A stretch of DNA of 52,796 bases from NCBI GenBank assembly GCA_947585595.1, contig CANPXB010000008.1, positions 1 through 52,796 on the forward strand, given 5' to 3'. Within the stretch, counting starts at the first letter, position 1, and each line of letters begins with the position of its first letter. The notes beneath the pieces are model-generated. The model was not told the origin of the DNA. It saw only the letters and a list, made by a program, of their open reading frames with translations, and did no database searches. The position numbers were made by a program, and so were the translations under genes. Source of the stretch: an uncultured Bacilli bacterium (GTDB lineage Bacteria > Bacillota_I > Bacilli_A > RF39 > UBA660). Below are positions 42,432 to 51,641 of this stretch, piece after piece.

Positions 42432-42495
42432 ATTTTGTCCTCCTAAGTCCCCTATTCTATTTAATTATATCATATAATCTTTAAATTTAAAGTAA

Positions 42496-42530
42496 GAAAA
42501 AAGAACTAGTTTATCTTTTGTCTAGTTCTT
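42496..42530 (-). terminator. Terminator after gatB
   Basis: AAGAACTAG pairs with CTAGTTCTT across a 12-nt loop; on the minus strand T6 follows. It overlaps the gatB stop and ends the translation operon. Confidence 0.85.
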
Positions 42531-43968
42531 TATGTAAAATTTCTTTAGTTAAAACTGGATTAGCTTTACCATGAGTATTTTTCATTACTTGACCTACAAA
42601 GTAATCAAAGATATTATCTCTTCCTCCTTTGTATTGAGTAATTTGTTCACTACTATTATCTAATATTTCACAAATAATCTTTGTAAGTTCACCTTCATCA
42701 CTTATCTGCGCATTTTCTTTACTAATAAAATTCTTCGGTTCTTTATTTTCTTCTAAAGCTTTAGCAAATACTTCTTTAGCTTGTTTAGAAGATAAAAGAC
42801 CACTACTAATCGCATCAGTAATTTGTTTTAACATACTAGGTGTTAAATAAAAATCTTTAATACTCTTTTCTTCTTTATTTAACTCCCCAACAATATTAAC
42901 TGTTACCCAGTTAGCTGCTACTTTAGCATCAATTCCTAATTTAACACATTCTTCAAAGTAATCAGATATATCTTTTTCTTTAACTAATACACCTGCATCA
43001 TAACTAGAAAGTCTATATCCATCCATATATTTTTTCTTACGATCCATTGCAAGTTCAGGAATAGACGCTCTAATTTCTTCTAACCATTCATTACTAATTT
43101 TAAATTTAGGTATATTCGGTTCAACAAAATATTTATAATCAATAGCATCAACTTTACTACGCATGAATATTGTTGTTCCAGATTCTTCATCCCAACGGCG
43201 AGTTTGTTGTTCCATTTTATCATACTCGCCAGTTTCTTTAAGTTCTGTTTGACGTTCTATTTCATAATTAATGGCATCTCTAACTCCACCAAAAGAGTTA
43301 ACATTTTTTATTTCAACTTTAGTACCCCAATTCTTAGGATCTAATTCATCTAAGCCATCTTCCATAATTGAAACGTTAACATCACATCTTATTTGGCCTT
43401 TTTTACTATCAGCTTCACTAATACCTGCATATTGATAAACACTACGCATATGTTCTAGGAATGCTACTGCTTCTTTGGCACTATGAATATCTGGTTCTGT
43501 AACTAATTCAAGTAATGGTACACCAGCTCTATTATAATCAATATTACTTGTATCATAGAAATGATCTAGTGATGCTGCATCTTCTTCTAAGTGTAAATTA
43601 TTTACTCTAACTGTCTTTAATTCGCCATCACATTCAAACTCAACTTTACCATAAATTCCAACAGGAATAGGTTTAGTTTCTTGAGTAAGTTGAAAACCTT
43701 TAGGCAAATCAGGATAATAATAATTTTTTCTTTCAAAATACATATATTCTGGTTGACTACAATTTAAAATCATACTAGCCATTAAAGCTTTTCTAACGGC
43801 TTCTTTATTAACTACTGGTAAAGTCCCAGGAAAAGCCATATCAAGAGGTCTAACATTGGTATTAGGTTTTTCACTATAAGAGTTACGAGCTGCACTAAAT
43901 ACTTTAGTATTTGTTTCACTTACTTCACAGTGCATTTCTAAACCTATTTTAGCTATATACTTAGTCAT
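42511..43968 (-). CDS. gatB: Glutamyl/aspartyl-tRNA amidotransferase subunit B
   Basis: 485 residues, normal length. GatB activates the acyl group of misacylated tRNA. The N-terminal IGLEMHCEVSETNTKVFSA and ERKNYYYPDLPKGFQLTQ, the metal/tRNA motif GQIRCDVNVSI and the C-terminal YqeY-like helical tail are recognised. As asnS and aspS are in the same operon, its chief use is probably Gln-tRNA(Gln) formation, inferred because no glnS is in view. ATG overlaps the gatA end by 8 nt. Last gene of the six-gene operon. Confidence 0.95.
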   Translation of the reverse strand: MTKYIAKIGLEMHCEVSETNTKVFSAARNSYSEKPNTNVRPLDMAFPGTLPVVNKEAVRKALMASMILNCSQPEYMYFERKNYYYPDLPKGFQLTQETKPIPVGIYGKVEFECDGELKTVRVNNLHLEEDAASLDHFYDTSNIDYNRAGVPLLELVTEPDIHSAKEAVAFLEHMRSVYQYAGISEADSKKGQIRCDVNVSIMEDGLDELDPKNWGTKVEIKNVNSFGGVRDAINYEIERQTELKETGEYDKMEQQTRRWDEESGTTIFMRSKVDAIDYKYFVEPNIPKFKISNEWLEEIRASIPELAMDRKKKYMDGYRLSSYDAGVLVKEKDISDYFEECVKLGIDAKVAANWVTVNIVGELNKEEKSIKDFYLTPSMLKQITDAISSGLLSSKQAKEVFAKALEENKEPKNFISKENAQISDEGELTKIICEILDNSSEQITQYKGGRDNIFDYFVGQVMKNTHGKANPVLTKEILHKELDKR

Positions 43969-45427
43969 GAGAAACCTCCTTTGCTATTTGATCATGATAA
44001 TTCATTGCTTGTTCTAAAGCATAAGCAATATTTAAGACATTTGCATCATCATAACAATTACCAGTTATATTGATCCCAACCGGTAAATTATCAATAAATC
44101 CATCAGGTATGGTAATAGAAGGGAATCCCCCAAAGTTACCGATTTGTAAATGTTCTTCTAAAATTGCTGTATTATTATCTAAGATATCTTTAGAACCTTC
44201 TAACTTTTTAGCTGGGCCTGATCCAACTGGTAAAATAACGGCATCATAATCTTTAAAGATTTCTTTCCATCTATCAACTAATAATCTTCTAACTCTTTGC
44301 GCATTCTTAAAATATCTTTCTTGATTTTCTTTTTGTAAAACATAAGAGCCAATGACAAAACGACGTTTAATTAAAGGAGAAAAGCCTTTAGTACGATGAT
44401 CTTTCATCATATCAATATAATTATCCCCTTCACCACGAGGTCCAAAGATAATACCCGTTAAATTAGACATATTACTTGTTGCTTCCGCACAAGAAATAAC
44501 AACATAAACAGAAGGTTGAGCATTAAGTAGTTTTTCATCTACTGATACTTCATCAATTTCTACTCCCAATCCTCTTAAAATATCTAAAGTCTTATAGAAA
44601 TTATCTAAATGTTCTAATAATTCTTTAGAAGCATTTTTATAACGATCTTTATCAACTATTTCTTTTATATAACATAACTTCTTACCTTTAACCTTACCAG
44701 TTAAAGAAGAAGTTAAATTAATATTACTAGAATCCCATGATGTCATGTCATTAGGATCTATTCCTTTCATTGTATCAACCACAATTGCTGCATCTTTAAC
44801 ATTTCTTGTTAGAACTCCACAATGGTCTAAAGATGAAGCAAATGCAAATAATCCATATCTTGAAATCATTCCATATGTTGGTTTATAACCAACTATTCCA
44901 CAATATGCTGCTGGTTTACGAATAGAGTCTCCTGTATCACTACCTAAAGCATAAGGATAAACTCCTGCGGCTACCGCACACGCTGAACCAGCTGATGATC
45001 CGGCACACATTCTCGTTGGATCCCATGGATTTAAAACCGTTCCAGTATGACAAGTAGTACCTGTACCACCCATACCAAATTCATCCATTGCTGTTTTATT
45101 TACTTTAATTGCTCCCGCTGCATTTAAATGTTCAACAGCTGTTGCATTAAAAAATGGTACATAATCTTTTAAAGTATTAGATGATCCCGTTGATAATATA
45201 TCTTTTGTTGAATAATTATCTTTAACACCATAAGGAATACCAGAAAGTAAGTTATCAGTTACTTCTCCACCCTTAGCATCATCTAATATCGTAACAAAAG
45301 CATTATATTTATCTTCTACTTTATGTGATAATTCTAAAGATTCTTTAACTAATTCATCACTAGTTACTTCACCTTTTTTAAGCATATCATGTAATTCTGT
45401 AATTGATTTATTCATATATTTCATCAT
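43961..45427 (-). CDS. gatA: Glutamyl/aspartyl-tRNA amidotransferase subunit A
   Basis: 488 residues from the ATG at 45427, with TAGGTGATA in front (ATG at 45424 also possible). Amidase signature family: the Ser-cisSer-Lys triad is Lys in GIPYGVKDN (~70), Ser in the GSSAGSACA loop (~144-152) and Ser in GSDTGDSIRKPAAYCG (~165-180). The usual Gly-Gly of DTGGS reads DTGDS, which also occurs in Mycoplasma-type GatA, so it is a lineage feature and not a defect. It liberates ammonia from Gln for the tRNA-bound acid. Confidence 0.95.
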   Translation of the reverse strand: MMKYMNKSITELHDMLKKGEVTSDELVKESLELSHKVEDKYNAFVTILDDAKGGEVTDNLLSGIPYGVKDNYSTKDILSTGSSNTLKDYVPFFNATAVEHLNAAGAIKVNKTAMDEFGMGGTGTTCHTGTVLNPWDPTRMCAGSSAGSACAVAAGVYPYALGSDTGDSIRKPAAYCGIVGYKPTYGMISRYGLFAFASSLDHCGVLTRNVKDAAIVVDTMKGIDPNDMTSWDSSNINLTSSLTGKVKGKKLCYIKEIVDKDRYKNASKELLEHLDNFYKTLDILRGLGVEIDEVSVDEKLLNAQPSVYVVISCAEATSNMSNLTGIIFGPRGEGDNYIDMMKDHRTKGFSPLIKRRFVIGSYVLQKENQERYFKNAQRVRRLLVDRWKEIFKDYDAVILPVGSGPAKKLEGSKDILDNNTAILEEHLQIGNFGGFPSITIPDGFIDNLPVGINITGNCYDDANVLNIAYALEQAMNYHDQIAKEVSHD

Positions 45428-45433
45428 TATCAC

Positions 45434-45730
45434 CTACCCAACAACCTTTGGTACCTGTACTTCGTCACCGTCAGTCTCGTCAGCATTACGAAGTAAATCT
45501 TCAATAGGTACTGATTCAACTACTACATCATCACGTAATACATACTCAAAATCATCTAAACAATGAGTCATTGGTTCGACTTCTTCAATATTAGCAATCT
45601 TTGTTACTTTATCTAAATCAGCATCAATAATATCAAATTCATCTAAAACCATTTTATTTTCATCTTCTGTTAAACCAATTAATAATTTATCAGCATAATC
45701 ATCAACCATTTCTTTGGTAAATTTACTCAT
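45434..45730 (-). CDS. gatC: Glutamyl/aspartyl-tRNA amidotransferase subunit C
   Basis: 98 residues, usual length. GatC clamps GatA to GatB. The N-terminal helices MSKFTKEMVDDYADKLLIGLTEDE and the DIIDADLDKVTKIA segment, followed by VEPMTH, are the family features (usual GatC ...L..V...V.PM.H). The ATG overlaps the aspS stop by 8 nt. gatA follows 6 nt after its stop. Confidence 0.93.
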   Translation of the reverse strand: MSKFTKEMVDDYADKLLIGLTEDENKMVLDEFDIIDADLDKVTKIANIEEVEPMTHCLDDFEYVLRDDVVVESVPIEDLLRNADETDGDEVQVPKVVG

Positions 45731-47483
45731 TATTTTTCACCTCTATTTTTAATCCTAATTCTTTTAATTGACTTCTTGTAAGTTCTGAAGGACTACCCAT
45801 CATATTATCAGCTCCTGAAGCACTAGTTGGGAAGACTTGAACTTCTCTTAAATTAGGTTCATCTTTAATAAGCATTAGTATTCGATCAATACCAGGTGCC
45901 ATTCCCCCATGAGGCGGACATCCATATTTAAATGCTGTAAAGATCGAACTAAATCTTGTTTCTACTTCATCTCTAGTATAACCAACTACTTCAAATCCTT
46001 TAGCTAAAGAATCTAAATCATGGTTACGAATAGCTCCACTTGCCATCTCATTACCATTACATACAAAGTCATATTGATAAGCTAAGATATCTAAAATATC
46101 TTTATCTTCATAATCCTTAATTCCTCCATGAGGTAAACTAAATGGGTTATGACAAAATTCATATTTTTTATTTTCATCATCATATTCAAACATTGGAAAA
46201 TCTTTAATAATACATAGTTCTAACTTATCTTTATCAATTAAATCTAACTTACGTCCTAATTCATCTCTAATTAAACCTGCAAACTTTTGCGCTACTTTAA
46301 GTTTCTTATTAGCGATAAAAAACATCACACTATTTTCTTTCATCTCATAATCTTTAATTAAAGACTCGCGTTCTTCACTAGTTAAAAACTTATCTATCGG
46401 TCCTTTAAAACTACCATCACTCATTAAAGTTAAATAACCAATACCAGGCATTCCAATACTAGAAGCATAATCAACTACTTCATTAAACCAACTATTAGGT
46501 TTATCGCCAATATCATCAACAACAATAACTTTAATAAAACTCTTCTTAAATGGTCCAAATGAAGTATCTTTTAACGTTTCACTAGCATCCTTAATAATTA
46601 ATGGGTTACGTAAATCCGGTTTATCAGTTCCATACATTTCCATGGCATCACGATAAGCAATTCTTCTAAATGGTTTAGGACTTACTTTTTTATTACTAAA
46701 TTTAGTAAAGACATCATAGAATATATCTTCTCCAACCTCTAATACTTCTTCTTCCGTAACATAACTCATTTCTAAATCTAATTGATAGAATTCTAAAGTA
46801 CGATCAGCTCTTGCATCTTCATCTCTAAAACAAGGTGCTATTTGAAAATACTTTTCTATTCCACCCACCATCAATAATTCCTTATATATTTGTGGTGCTT
46901 GCGGTAAAGCATAAAACTTACCTTTAAAATTTCTCGAAGGTACTACAAAGTCTCTCGCTCCTTCCGGACTAGAAGCCGTTAAAATAGGTGTTTGAACTTC
47001 CATAAAACCTAAATCATACATTTTATTTCTTAAAAAATGTAATACATCACTTCTTAATTTAAAATTATCTTTAACTTTATTATTTCTTAAATCTAAATAA
47101 CGATATTTTAATCTTAAATCCTCTCCCGCTTCCTTACTACTCATTATATTAAAAGGTAATTCATGTAAAGAAGGACTTAATACTTCTAAAGTATCAACTA
47201 ATAACTCAACTTCTCCTGTTTTTAAACGAGCATTATATGTATCTTCACTTCTTTTTCTAATTGTCCCTGTAAGTCTTACAACTGATTCTTTAGCTAAACC
47301 AACAAATAATGAATCATCATTACTTACAGTTTGTAATGTTTCTGTATTATCTCTTAAATCTAAAAATAAAACTCCACCATGATCTCTAATATTTTCAATC
47401 CAACCACTTACGGTAACTTTCTTTCCTACCAGTTTCTTATCTATATCAATACAATGATGTGTTCTATAAATGTTTGGTTGCAT
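45723..47483 (-). CDS. aspS: Aspartyl-tRNA synthetase
   Basis: 586 residues, bacterial-type class II AspRS with the GAD insertion domain. OB-fold anticodon domain (~1-110), motif 2 FRDEDARADRTLEFYQLDLEMS (~215-236), GAD domain (~285-410), and motif 3 GIDRILMLI near the C-terminus (~547). Whether it is discriminating cannot be read here; with asnS present it should be. Overlaps gatC. The gene lies 13 nt after the asnS stop. Confidence 0.96.
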   Translation of the reverse strand: MQPNIYRTHHCIDIDKKLVGKKVTVSGWIENIRDHGGVLFLDLRDNTETLQTVSNDDSLFVGLAKESVVRLTGTIRKRSEDTYNARLKTGEVELLVDTLEVLSPSLHELPFNIMSSKEAGEDLRLKYRYLDLRNNKVKDNFKLRSDVLHFLRNKMYDLGFMEVQTPILTASSPEGARDFVVPSRNFKGKFYALPQAPQIYKELLMVGGIEKYFQIAPCFRDEDARADRTLEFYQLDLEMSYVTEEEVLEVGEDIFYDVFTKFSNKKVSPKPFRRIAYRDAMEMYGTDKPDLRNPLIIKDASETLKDTSFGPFKKSFIKVIVVDDIGDKPNSWFNEVVDYASSIGMPGIGYLTLMSDGSFKGPIDKFLTSEERESLIKDYEMKENSVMFFIANKKLKVAQKFAGLIRDELGRKLDLIDKDKLELCIIKDFPMFEYDDENKKYEFCHNPFSLPHGGIKDYEDKDILDILAYQYDFVCNGNEMASGAIRNHDLDSLAKGFEVVGYTRDEVETRFSSIFTAFKYGCPPHGGMAPGIDRILMLIKDEPNLREVQVFPTSASGADNMMGSPSELTRSQLKELGLKIEVKNNE

Positions 47484-47496
47484 CTAACCACCCTTT

Positions 47497-48864
47497 CTAA
47501 TAATCGCAATTTCCAGGAGTTCTAGGGAATGGTATAACATCTCTAATATTTTCAACCCCTGTTAAATAAATAATTAATCTTTCAAAACCCATTCCGAATC
47601 CAGAATGATAACATCCCCCAAATCTTCTTAAATTGATAAACCAATCAACAAGATCTGTTTCAATATTCATTTCTTTACAACGTTTAAGAAGTTTATCATA
47701 ATCTTCTTCTCTTTGTGAACCACCCATTAATTCACCAGCACCAGGTACTTCTAAATCAACTGCTGCTACTGTTTTATTATCTGGATTAGTTTTCATATAC
47801 CAAGCTTTAATATCTTTTGGCCAATTAGTAATAAAGACTGGACCATTAAAATATTCTGTAATATATTTTTCATGTTCCTTAGCTATATCATCTTCATAAG
47901 TAGGTGTAAATTCCCATTTAATATCAGCTTTCTTTAAAATATCAACAACATCATGATGAGATATTCTTGTAAATTTAGAATTAACTAATTTAGTTAATTT
48001 ATCTTTTAATCCTTGTTCCACAAACTTATCGCAGAAATCTATCTCATCAGGACATTTCTCTAAAACATAATTAACTACATATTTAAGCATTTCTTCTTCA
48101 ATATCCATTAAACCTTCTAAGTCACAGAAAGCTATTTCAGGTTCAATCATCCAAAATTCATTTGCATGTGTTTTAGTATTAGAATTTTCTGTTCTAAATG
48201 TTGGCCCAAATGTATAGATTTTCTTAAATGCCATAGCAAAAGCTTCCCCATGTAATTGACCAGTACCAGTCACAAAAGCTTGTTTACCAAATAAATCTTT
48301 ACTCATATCAACATGACCATCTACCATTGGTAACTTATCCATATTAAGAGTTGTAATCTTAAACATCTGGTCACTACCCTCACAATCAGTAGTCGTAATT
48401 AATGGTGTATGAACATATACATAATTATGACTTTGAAAATACTCATGAATCGCCTCTGCTGCTACACTACGTACTTTAAAAACTGCTTGAAATAAATTAG
48501 TACGAGGACGTAAATAAGCTACCTCTCTTAAAAATTCTCTTGTATGTCTTTTTGGTTGAATAGGATAATCAGCCGGACAATCACCTAATAATTCAATATT
48601 ACTAGCTTTAAGTTCATATTCTTGATTACCTTGTGACTCGACAATAACCCCTTTAACTCTTATTGCACAGCCAACTAACATTTTTTGTATTTCTTCAAAA
48701 TTATCTATCTTATTATCATAAACAATTTGTAAATGTTTAAAATCAGTTCCATCGGCAAAATCAATAAAACCAAATTCTTTTTGTTTACGATGATTTCTAA
48801 TCCATCCTTCAACTACTACTTCATCATTAATTTTAACATTTTTAAATAAATCTCTTAAATCCAT
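47497..48864 (-). CDS. asnS: Asparaginyl-tRNA synthetase
   Basis: 455 residues from the ATG at 48864, 5 nt after the hisS TGA. Class II: an N-terminal OB domain (EGWIRNHRKQKEFGFIDFAD), motif 2 FGPTFRTENSNTKTHANEFWMIEPE (~205-230) in which the Asn-specific region (THANEFW) identifies AsnRS rather than AspRS, and motif 3 GFGMGFERLIIYLTG near the end. No GAD domain. In the same operon as aspS, so Asn-tRNA(Asn) is made directly. Confidence 0.95.
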   Translation of the reverse strand: MDLRDLFKNVKINDEVVVEGWIRNHRKQKEFGFIDFADGTDFKHLQIVYDNKIDNFEEIQKMLVGCAIRVKGVIVESQGNQEYELKASNIELLGDCPADYPIQPKRHTREFLREVAYLRPRTNLFQAVFKVRSVAAEAIHEYFQSHNYVYVHTPLITTTDCEGSDQMFKITTLNMDKLPMVDGHVDMSKDLFGKQAFVTGTGQLHGEAFAMAFKKIYTFGPTFRTENSNTKTHANEFWMIEPEIAFCDLEGLMDIEEEMLKYVVNYVLEKCPDEIDFCDKFVEQGLKDKLTKLVNSKFTRISHHDVVDILKKADIKWEFTPTYEDDIAKEHEKYITEYFNGPVFITNWPKDIKAWYMKTNPDNKTVAAVDLEVPGAGELMGGSQREEDYDKLLKRCKEMNIETDLVDWFINLRRFGGCYHSGFGMGFERLIIYLTGVENIRDVIPFPRTPGNCDY

Positions 48865-48869
48865 TATAA

Positions 48870-50138
48870 TCACCTACAATTTAAATCTAAATAATCATCT
48901 ATTTCTGCTTCTTTAACCATCGTTACTTCTTTCGTATGGTTATCTTTAACTTGGATTTCTCCCCCAACTAAGTCTTCATCATTTAAAATAACTAAGTACT
49001 TAGCATTTAATCGATCAGCTTGTTTAAATTGACCTTTTAAATTTCTTCCCATATACTCTGTTTCAACTCTTAAACCATTTAATCTTAAATCTTGAGTTAA
49101 AGCTAAAGCATATTCTTTTTCCGTATCATTAACATATAAAATAAAAGCATCTATTTCATTATTAATTGGTAAACTTATTTCTTCTTTATCTAAAGCCATA
49201 ATAAGTCTTCCCATTCCACAAGCAAATCCTATACCTGGTGTTTCTGGTCCACCTAAATTACCAACTAAAGTATCATATCTACCACCAGCAGCTAAAACAT
49301 TATTCGCCCCGAAATCTTTAATTGTGGCTTCTATTTCAAAAACTGTATGACTATAGTAATCTAAACCTCTAACTATCTTAGGATCTACTTCATAATCGAT
49401 ATCTAAGACATCTAAATAATTTTGGACATCTTCAAATCTATCTTTCGATTCTTCATTTAAATAATCTAAGATTGAAGGAGCATTTTTAAGTATTTCATTA
49501 TCTTGATCAACTTTACAATCTAAAATTCTTAAAGGATTCTTTTCTAATCTTTCCTTACAATCTTCACATAATTCTGAAATATGTGGTTTAAAATATTTAA
49601 CTAAAGCTTCGCGATAATTATTACGTGATTCTGTATCCCCTAAACTATTTAATTTAACTTTAATTCCTTTAAGTCCTAATAACTTAAAGATATTAACGGC
49701 AATACCTATTACTTCAGCATCCATTGCTGGATCAGCACAACCTAATACTTCAACTCCAAATTGGGTTAATTCTCTATCTCTCCCAGATTGTGGTCTTTCA
49801 TAACGATACATTGTTCCATTATAATATAGTTTAATTGGTTGTGTAGCATCTCCATACATCTTATTTTCAATAAAACTTCTTACAACCCCTGCTGTTCCTT
49901 CAGGACGTAATGTCATCTTACGTTCTCCACGATCAACAAAATCATAAGTTTCTTTAGTAACAATATCTGTAGTATCACCAACCCCACGATGAAATAATTC
50001 TGAGCTTTCAAAAATTGGTGTTCTAATTAAACCATAATTATAACGATCCATTACTTCATCTACAACACGTGATACATATTGCCATTTTTTCATTTCTTCC
50101 CCATACAAATCATATGTTCCTTTAGGTTTAGTTATCAT
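48870..50138 (-). CDS. hisS: Histidyl-tRNA synthetase
   Basis: 422 residues. Motif 1 near KPKGTYDLYGEEMKKW, motif 2 YRYERPQSGRDRELTQFG (~110-128), the His-binding signatures VRGLDYYSHTVFE (~257-269) and AAGGRYD (~283), motif 3 GFACGMGRLIMAL, and a C-terminal anticodon domain. It is shorter than no usual HisRS feature (~420 aa). The start has AGGAGGAATTATT before it. It is the first gene of the operon; the T-box leader lies directly upstream, yet that leader reads Asn (see T-box entry). Confidence 0.96.
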   Translation of the reverse strand: MITKPKGTYDLYGEEMKKWQYVSRVVDEVMDRYNYGLIRTPIFESSELFHRGVGDTTDIVTKETYDFVDRGERKMTLRPEGTAGVVRSFIENKMYGDATQPIKLYYNGTMYRYERPQSGRDRELTQFGVEVLGCADPAMDAEVIGIAVNIFKLLGLKGIKVKLNSLGDTESRNNYREALVKYFKPHISELCEDCKERLEKNPLRILDCKVDQDNEILKNAPSILDYLNEESKDRFEDVQNYLDVLDIDYEVDPKIVRGLDYYSHTVFEIEATIKDFGANNVLAAGGRYDTLVGNLGGPETPGIGFACGMGRLIMALDKEEISLPINNEIDAFILYVNDTEKEYALALTQDLRLNGLRVETEYMGRNLKGQFKQADRLNAKYLVILNDEDLVGGEIQVKDNHTKEVTMVKEAEIDDYLDLNCR

Positions 50139-50153
50139 AATAATTCCTCCTAT

Positions 50154-50361
50154 TAAAAAAAGTACCTATCTTGTAAGGACGAGCTTTCACCCGCGGTGCC
50201 ACCTTACTTTACATAGGTACTCTCAATATTTAATTTATCGCTTTAATGCGTTCTTACTATTAGAAAGTTGTTATTCATATATCATCCAATTAGACATTTC
50301 CACCCACTAGTCTTCTCTTTAATCTTCATAATATATTACTCGTCTTTCCATAAGAAAATCT
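50154..50361 (-). promoter_or_regulatory. T-box leader, specifier AAC (Asn), upstream of hisS-asnS-aspS-gatCAB
   Basis: The T-box sequence AAGGTGGCACCGCGG is at 50191-50205. A terminator stem AGTACCTATGT.../...GATAGGTACT with T7 (50154-50160) overlaps it. Stem I: an AGTA loop-E strand, an AGAGA box, and on the 3' side GAA-T-AAC (specifier at 50270-50272), so the codon is AAC for Asn. The UGGN residue is C, which pairs with the G73 discriminator of tRNA-Asn; tRNA-His has C73, so His is unlikely. Uncharged tRNA would stabilise the antiterminator and turn the operon on. Confidence 0.88.
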
Positions 50362-50367
50362 AAGTGT

Positions 50368-50396
50368 ATTTTACAATTTTTTTATTTATTAGTCAA
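50368..50396 (-). promoter_or_regulatory. Promoter of the T-box operon
   Basis: On the minus strand TTGACT (50391-50396), 17-nt spacer, TAAAAT (50368-50373). The transcript would start near 50361. Confidence 0.75.
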
Positions 50397-50440
50397 TAAT
50401 ATCTAAAATAATAATTTACAAGTAATCTCCCATATATAGC

Positions 50441-50467
50441 AAAAAACCTAGTAACTAAACCAGGTTT
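50441..50467 (-). terminator. Terminator after the 50477 remnant
   Basis: AACCT pairs with AGGTT; the minus strand then reads TTTTTTGC. It ends just downstream of the degraded small gene. Confidence 0.6.
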
Positions 50468-50476
50468 CAAACGACT

Positions 50477-50688
50477 TTACTCAAATCTAACATCTTTTAA
50501 ATTAACTTTTATAGGAGATTCTAAAGTTAATTTATCAATTGGATCTAAATATAAGTCCAGACACATAAGCTAAATAGTAATGTATCAATTAATTTTTTGT
50601 TTAAGGCCAACAATTAAACCTCACTAATCGATAAGTCTTTATCTTTATAACAATACCTAAATACTATCCAAAAAAAATTAATCCTCAT
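50477..50688 (-). pseudogene. Degraded small gene (frameshifts and stop)
   Basis: Minus-strand frames join in pieces: from ATG 50688, MRINFFWIVFRYCYKDKDLS to an in-frame stop; then LNKKLIDTLLFSLC in another frame; then LYLDPIDKLTLESPIKVNLK ending at TAA 50477. Together they look like one short protein broken by one or two shifts. A promoter-like TTGCTT-18-TATACT is upstream and a terminator follows. Sequencing error or a real but frameshifted gene are alternatives. Confidence 0.4.
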
Positions 50689-50782
50689 CTACATACTAAG
50701 TATAACACAAAATATCTACAAAAAGCAATAAATTTTTTTTAAAAAAAGACTACCTCTTGGTAATCTTAACTAAAGTATCATA

Positions 50783-51592
50783 TTATTTAGCTAAACTAAC
50801 TTTACTAAAATATAAGTTATCATTATCAATCTTAAATTCAAATTGATATAACTTATAATCTCCCCAATTAATTTCCTCTTCACTATATATCTTATCTTGA
50901 ATCTTCTCCCCTTTAGCTTCTAAGTTATCAAAACCTACCGCATAAAAAGTATCTTTTTCTTCATCAAAAGTATCAATATCTTGATATAAATAAGCTAATC
51001 TTGTATATATAATTAATTTATTATCTATTTTTTCAGCTTTATCTAGTTTAACTTTATACTGTGATGTTGGCCCTTCCATTCCATAGCAACCCATAGTATT
51101 TACTTTAAAACTCTTATTACCATAAAGAATATTAAAGTATCCAACATCAACCGCAGTATTACGTTTAAACCCACCTATAAAGCTATCATTTTCAAAATAT
51201 AATTTACTAAGTTCATCAATACTTACTTCGTATTCATCAGAACACATATAATAAGCTTTTAATTTAGTATAGTAATTTAATGTTAAAAACATTTTTTCTT
51301 CATCTGTTAAATCACTACTTTTAACTTCTTCCCCACTATATAATACTTCCATAACATGAGAAATAATATTTTCAAAGTATTCAACATTAATCATTTCATA
51401 AGCTCTTACAACTAATTCATCATCTAAATCTAATTCTTCTTCTAAAACCTTAGGTTCTTCTTTATTTTCATAATGTTCAACTTTATTATTATTTTGCACG
51501 ACAACAAATATCGTAACACCTAAAACAATAATCAATAATAAAACAAAGATTCCAATTAAAACATTAAATTTTTTATCACTACTATTTTCCAT
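50783..51592 (-). CDS. Single-pass anchored hypothetical protein, 269 aa
   Basis: One membrane segment (~9-30) follows a short charged N-terminus, so the ~235-residue remainder is outside. The stretch after it is very acidic (ENKEEPKVLEEELDLDDELV, ~42-61). The outer domain is mixed alpha/beta, with a single Cys pair region (YYMCSDEYEVS, NTMGCYGMEGP) that might be a disulphide. I recognise no family. It lies alone, with no SD of note, near the DUF421 gene in the same direction. Confidence 0.7.
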   Translation of the reverse strand: MENSSDKKFNVLIGIFVLLLIIVLGVTIFVVVQNNNKVEHYENKEEPKVLEEELDLDDELVVRAYEMINVEYFENIISHVMEVLYSGEEVKSSDLTDEEKMFLTLNYYTKLKAYYMCSDEYEVSIDELSKLYFENDSFIGGFKRNTAVDVGYFNILYGNKSFKVNTMGCYGMEGPTSQYKVKLDKAEKIDNKLIIYTRLAYLYQDIDTFDEEKDTFYAVGFDNLEAKGEKIQDKIYSEEEINWGDYKLYQFEFKIDNDNLYFSKVSLAK

Positions 51593-51641
51593 ATTATCAC
51601 TATCTCAAGTATAGCAAAAATTATAACTTAGTACAATAACT

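Noticed and set aside
43961-45427. Defective GatA because of DTGDS instead of DTGGS
   Set aside because: The triad Ser and Lys are intact and the variant is known from related low-GC lineages.
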